DNA from: Melioribacteraceae bacterium
GTDB lineage: Bacteria > Bacteroidota > Ignavibacteria > Ignavibacteriales > Melioribacteraceae
NCBI GenBank assembly: GCA_026983955.1
Contig: JALSTB010000158.1
Coordinates: forward strand, 1 to 34,754
Length of the DNA: 34,754 nucleotides
Direction of reading: 5' to 3'
The notes below the pieces were generated by a model. It was given only the letters and a program-made list of their open reading frames with translations, was not told the DNA's origin and ran no database searches. This document shows, one piece after another, positions 34,106 to 34,754 of this stretch. Both the position numbers and the translations under genes were made by a program. Each line of letters begins with the position of its first letter. Positions within the stretch are counted from its first letter, which is position 1.

Positions 34106-34754
34106 TCAGCTCCATTTTTTCATTTGATAATATTTTTTTGCAAATATTGAACACATCTTCTACTTCAACGTCGTCAATTAAATCCGATTTACGGATAAAA
34201 TATTTGTTTGCCCCGATTGGCGCCCAGTTAAAAGGATTTGTCGGACCGAAAATCGAAACTTGTGGCGTGCCGGTTGTTCCGGCAACGTGCATAACTCCCG
34301 TATCATTCGTAACAAACAAGTCGCTTTCCGAAATCAAAGCGGCCAATTCGGGAATTGAACGGTTCAAGAAGACTCCGGTTTTCATTCCCAAATTATTTTT
34401 TACATAAGAGATTTCTTCATTGTCGCTGCTGCTTCCCGTAAGATAAAACTTTACCGGAAATACGGAATTTAATTTTCGAATTAATTCGATGTATTTATCC
34501 AACGACCAACGGTTTTTGGGTTTGCCCGCTCCAACATGTAAACCGATTAATTTATCGTTTTGTTCTTTGCCTAATTCTTCAATAAATTTTTTAGCGGATC
34601 GAATATCTTCTCCGGTAAAATCCACCGATGATGAAAAGTCTCCGGTATCAATCCCGAAGGGACGTACCAAATCGAGAATAAAATCCGATACGTGCGCATC
34701 CGGTTTTGCATTCCAATTCAAATCAATTCTTCTATCGAACAGAAAATTATACTT
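34086..34754 (-). CDS. Family 9 glycosyltransferase (heptosyltransferase-like), 5' end outside the window
   Basis: The open frame continues to the window edge, so at least 222 residues are present and the N-terminal part is missing. A TTG at 34721 is not a likely start because the codons before it read KYNFLFDRRIDLNWNAKPDA, which fits the middle of a GT9 protein. Diagnostic features are IGLHVGAGKPKNRWSLDKYIELIRKL, FYLTGSSSDNEEISYV and DLFVTNDTGVMHVAGTTGTPQVSIFGPTNPFNWAPIG, the nucleotide-sugar binding region of ADP-heptose:LPS heptosyltransferases. It probably acts in lipopolysaccharide core assembly. The 3' end overlaps the ppx/gppA gene by 20 bases. Confidence 0.88.
   Translation of the reverse strand, partial: KYNFLFDRRIDLNWNAKPDAHVSDFILDLVRPFGIDTGDFSSSVDFTGEDIRSAKKFIEELGKEQNDKLIGLHVGAGKPKNRWSLDKYIELIRKLNSVFPVKFYLTGSSSDNEEISYVKNNLGMKTGVFLNRSIPELAALISESDLFVTNDTGVMHVAGTTGTPQVSIFGPTNPFNWAPIGANKYFIRKSDLIDDVEVEDVFNICKKILSNEKMELNEFSGN

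Noticed and set aside
34086-34721. Complete short GT9 gene starting at TTG 34721
   Set aside because: The frame stays open to the window edge with family-like residues, so the gene is a 3' fragment of a normal-length protein.

Overview
The window is a 34.7 kb piece of a bacterial chromosome with low to moderate GC content. The protein style suggests the Bacteroidota/Chlorobi side of the tree, with Ignavibacteria as my best guess: a six-SLBB export protein, a Wzi-type barrel, FemAB/GNAT proteins and a beta-helix protein ending in a DIGA.E-type motif. The groESL operon has a textbook -35/-10 promoter and a perfect CIRCE operator. No rRNA, tRNA, CRISPR array, insertion sequence or phage gene was seen. 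The taxon is an inference from protein style, not from a marker search.

Region 1 (about 0.1-24.4 kb) is one large surface-polysaccharide (EPS/capsule, Wzx/Wzy-type) locus built of two converging gene blocks. The rightward block (103-7528) encodes a flippase, an O-antigen ligase/polymerase-like protein, a GT2 glycosyltransferase, a NodB-type polysaccharide deacetylase, two tandem FemAB/GNAT-like paralogues and a SAM methyltransferase. The leftward block (24344 down to 7538) encodes a nucleotide-sugar dehydrogenase, an SLBB export protein, a Wzz-like co-polymerase, a GT2, a second Wzy-like protein, a GT4, an FkbM methyltransferase, another GT4, a WecG/TagA/CpsF glycosyltransferase, a polyprenyl glycosylphosphotransferase, a Wzi-like barrel, UDP-GlcNAc 2-epimerase (WecB) and a secreted beta-helix protein. 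Together they can make a sugar-nucleotide precursor, start a lipid-linked repeat unit, extend, flip, polymerise and export it, and decorate it. WecB, a WecC/WbpA-type dehydrogenase and a WecG-type transferase occur together, which suggests an N-acetylmannosaminuronic-acid-like sugar.

Region 2 (24.5-32.5 kb) is housekeeping: glgP (leftward), then divergently plsY-htrA-purB as an overlapping operon, then groES-groEL with promoter, CIRCE and an intrinsic terminator. Region 3 (32.5-34.75 kb) is a leftward Ppx/GppA phosphatase gene overlapping the 3' end of a GT9 heptosyltransferase-like gene that runs off the window edge.

The features most worth a second look are: a strong terminator-shaped hairpin inside the first codons of the last EPS gene (beta-helix protein); an A8 tract at the start of the first FemAB-like gene, where one extra base would create an ATG-initiated frame; a very AT-rich glycosyltransferase/polymerase block with its own candidate promoter; and two polymerase/ligase-type proteins in one locus. 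I found no gene set that is clearly a wholly new system. The novelty lies in how this EPS locus is arranged and regulated. No stretch over about 300 bases lacks a gene.
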